Part shown: positions 6,671 through 7,715 of the stretch, in pieces
Position numbering within the stretch: the stretch's first letter is position 1
Layout of the letters: every line of letters begins with the position of its first letter
Source: Actinomycetes bacterium
GTDB taxonomy: Bacteria; Actinomycetota; Actinomycetes; Propionibacteriales; Propionibacteriaceae
DNA: 7,715 nucleotides
Assembly (NCBI GenBank): GCA_023393755.1
Contig: JAEXCA010000162.1
Location: forward strand, 1 to 7,715
Reading direction: 5' to 3'
Program-made: the position numbers and the translations under genes
The notes under the pieces: model-generated
What the model saw: the letters and a program-made list of their open reading frames with translations, nothing else
Told to the model about the DNA's origin: nothing
Database searches by the model: none

Positions 6671-6999
6671 TCCTGGTCGTCCACCACCTGGCCGGGCAGG
6701 GTGCCGGGACTGGTGAGTTCGGGACGCCCGGGCGCCGTCGCGCCGGGTTCGACGGGCGGCTGGGAGCGCAGGTCGATGGCGTTGGCCAGCATCACCGCCA
6801 GCGCGGGCAGCACCGCGGCGGCGACGAACAGCAGCAGGTTCCACGGCATCGGGGTGACGGTGCCGGCCAGGAAGCAGACCACCCGGGTGGCCATCGTCCA
6901 CAGGTAGCGGGTCCGGCGGGCACTGGTGTCCAGGGTGCGGCTGAACCTGGCGCTGGTGATGACCGCCGCCTGGCCCTTGTGCTGCCGATGCTGAACCAC
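6667..6999 (-). CDS. DUF3099 family small membrane protein
   Basis: The 110-residue protein begins at a GTG; an in-frame TAA lies 9 nt upstream (7009-7011), so no earlier start exists. It shows the DUF3099 pattern: AVITSARFSRTLD (12-24), then RRTRYLWTMATRVVCFLAG (28-46), then PW and a second hydrophobic segment (about 53-73, ending ALAVMLANAID). Two transmembrane helices are therefore likely, with a Pro-rich hydrophilic C-terminal tail (80-110). No function is established for the family; it is found in actinobacteria. It heads the minus-strand operon and overlaps SURF1 by 4 bp. There is no usable Shine-Dalgarno: GGGAAG touches the GTG. A -10-like TAAGCT lies 6 nt upstream of the start. Confidence 0.85.
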   Translation of the reverse strand: MVQHRQHKGQAAVITSARFSRTLDTSARRTRYLWTMATRVVCFLAGTVTPMPWNLLLFVAAAVLPALAVMLANAIDLRSQPPVEPGATAPGRPELTSPGTLPGQVVDDQE

Positions 7000-7005
7000 C
7001 TTCCC

Positions 7006-7011
7006 AGCTTA
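7006..7011 (-). promoter_or_regulatory. -10 element (TAAGCT) of the DUF3099-SURF1 operon, leaderless start
   Basis: TAAGCT fits the actinobacterial TANNNT -10 consensus. It ends 6 nt before the GTG at 6999, so transcription would begin at or next to the start codon. No TTGACA-like -35 is seen at 16-19 nt spacing. Predicted from sequence only. Confidence 0.5.
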
Positions 7012-7118
7012 GGCGCGGTGGCGGGGAACGGCGGCGCCGGCCGGCCGGGGAGCACGCGGACAAGGCGACGCCCGGATTGCTGTGTGGTCGCCACCACCAG
7101 AACCCGGTGCCGACCCGC

Positions 7119-7124
7119 TACCGT
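7119..7124 (+). promoter_or_regulatory. -10 element (TACCGT) of fabG, leaderless start
   Basis: TACCGT matches TANNNT and ends 7 nt before the GTG at 7132, so the transcript would start at the initiation codon. No purine-rich Shine-Dalgarno precedes the GTG (TGCCGCC only), which agrees with leaderless initiation. A clear -35 is not seen. Confidence 0.5.
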
Positions 7125-7131
7125 TGCCGCC

Positions 7132-7715
7132 GTGACCGAAACAGCAAGCCGAAGTGTCATCGTCACCGGTGGGAACCGCGGGATCGGACGCGCGATCGTG
7201 GAGCGCTTCGTCGCCGACGGCCACCGGGTGGCGAGTTTCAGCCGGGCCGGGGACGCCCCCGACGGGGCCCTCGGGATCGCCTGCGACGTCGGCGACGCCG
7301 CCGCGGTGGATGCCGGGTTCGCCGCCGCCGAGGCCGCGCACGGGCCGGTGGAGGTGCTGGTGGCCAACGCCGGGGTGACCAGGGACACGCTGATCCTGCG
7401 GATGACCGAGGAGGACTGGGCCGGCGTCCTGAACGTCAACCTGACCGGCTCCTTCCGGGTCGCCAAGCGGGCGGTGAAGTCGATGATCCGTGGCCGCTGG
7501 GGCCGGGTGATCTTCACCGGCTCGGTGGTCGGGCTGTACGGCTCGCCCGGGCAGGTCAACTACTCCTCGTCCAAGGCCGCGCTGGTCGGCCTGGCGCGTT
7601 CGCTCACCCGCGAGCTCGGCAGCCGCGGGGTGACCGCCAACGTGGTGGCACCGGGGTTCATCGAGACCGACATGACCGCGGTGCTCTCCGAGGACCTGGT
7701 CGCCAGGTACAAGGC
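7132..7715 (+). CDS. fabG: 3-oxoacyl-ACP reductase FabG (MabA/FabG1 type), 3' end outside window
   Basis: The frame opens at GTG 7132 and is open to the window edge, giving 194 complete codons of an expected 240 to 250. It is a classical short-chain dehydrogenase: cofactor loop TGGNRGIG (12-19), CDV (51-53), NAG (79-81), N103, and the catalytic S131, Y144 and K148 in FTGSVVG and NYSSSKAA with the standard 13- and 4-residue spacings. The late TANVVAPGFIETDM segment is also present. The N-terminus (SRSVIVTGGNRGIG) and RMTEEDW, then NLTGSFRVAKRA closely resemble mycobacterial MabA/FabG1 as I recall it. Role: NADPH-dependent reduction of 3-oxoacyl-ACP in type II fatty acid synthesis, in the cytosol. 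No in-frame start exists just upstream and no Shine-Dalgarno is present, so the GTG is chosen as a leaderless start. Family knowledge predicts an enoyl-ACP reductase gene (fabI/inhA) just beyond the right edge. Confidence 0.93.
   Translation, partial: MTETASRSVIVTGGNRGIGRAIVERFVADGHRVASFSRAGDAPDGALGIACDVGDAAAVDAGFAAAEAAHGPVEVLVANAGVTRDTLILRMTEEDWAGVLNVNLTGSFRVAKRAVKSMIRGRWGRVIFTGSVVGLYGSPGQVNYSSSKAALVGLARSLTRELGSRGVTANVVAPGFIETDMTAVLSEDLVARYK

Larger units (their letters stand above)
7000..7131. promoter_or_regulatory. Divergent intergenic promoter region
   Basis: This 132-bp gap between the minus-strand operon and fabG is the only non-coding stretch in the window. It holds one candidate -10 element at each end. 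A GC-only block around 7040-7060 contains short self-complementary CCGGCCGG. I see no clear operator dyad, riboswitch or small RNA. Confidence 0.6.

Noticed and set aside
5750..6907. Plus-strand open frame of 385 codons opposite SURF1 and DUF3099
   Set aside because: Pro/Arg/His-rich translation without domain signals, antisense to real genes.
7040..7060. GC-rich CCGGCCGG palindrome in the intergenic region as an operator or terminator
   Set aside because: It is short and of a kind expected by chance in such GC-rich sequence, with no second copy or T-tract.
6671..7063. Upstream extension of the SURF1 frame to 7063
   Set aside because: It overlaps DUF3099 in another frame and enters the promoter region; the SURF1 topology fits the start at 6670.
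6792..7559. Minus-strand open frame of 255 codons across the intergenic region and fabG
   Set aside because: It is antisense to fabG catalytic motifs and shares sequence with DUF3099 only as a frame shadow.
1..7715. Mobile element, defence island, CRISPR or biosynthetic cluster
   Set aside because: No transposase, integrase, nuclease, toxin-antitoxin, direct repeat array or att-like repeat is seen; base composition looks uniform by eye.

Overview
The window is 7,715 bases of very GC-rich DNA. It has strong third-position G/C bias, GTG starts, overlapping genes and apparently leaderless promoters. Together with a MabA/FabG1-type reductase, a DUF3099 protein and a SURF1 protein, this points to an aerobic actinomycete. 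I cannot name the genus from sequence alone. Coding density is almost complete: the only real intergenic gap is 132 bp (7000-7131). I see no rRNA, tRNA, CRISPR array, transposase, integrase or att-like repeat.

Layout: (1) 1-3114, plus strand: the 3' part of a large gene whose product is three tandem Kelch-like beta-propeller modules joined by Thr/Ser/Pro-rich linkers. It is probably extracytoplasmic, and its N-terminus lies outside the window. (2) 3111-6999, minus strand: a five-gene block, read from high to low coordinate as DUF3099 membrane protein, SURF1 protein, double-META-domain lipoprotein, RlmA/TlrB-like rRNA methyltransferase and M20D amidohydrolase. Every junction is a 4-bp ATGA overlap or a 1-2 bp gap, so it looks like one translationally coupled operon. 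(3) 7000-7131: a divergent promoter region. (4) 7132-7715, plus strand: the first 194 codons of fabG, running off the right edge.

How the parts fit: SURF1 implies an aa3-type cytochrome c oxidase. DUF3099, SURF1 and the lipoprotein are all membrane or envelope proteins, so the first half of the operon is plausibly about the cell envelope or respiration. The methyltransferase and amidohydrolase look like passengers sharing the transcript. The operon and the propeller gene converge and share a CTAG in which both stop codons lie, inside a near-perfect hairpin that could end both transcripts. The operon and fabG diverge, and each GTG start sits 6-7 nt behind a TANNNT -10 element with no well-placed Shine-Dalgarno, which suggests two leaderless transcripts starting 132 bp apart.

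I found no convincing new defence or mobile system. The points most worth a second look are the triplicated propeller protein, the paired leaderless promoters, the stop-codon hairpin and the tandem META lipoprotein tied to SURF1.
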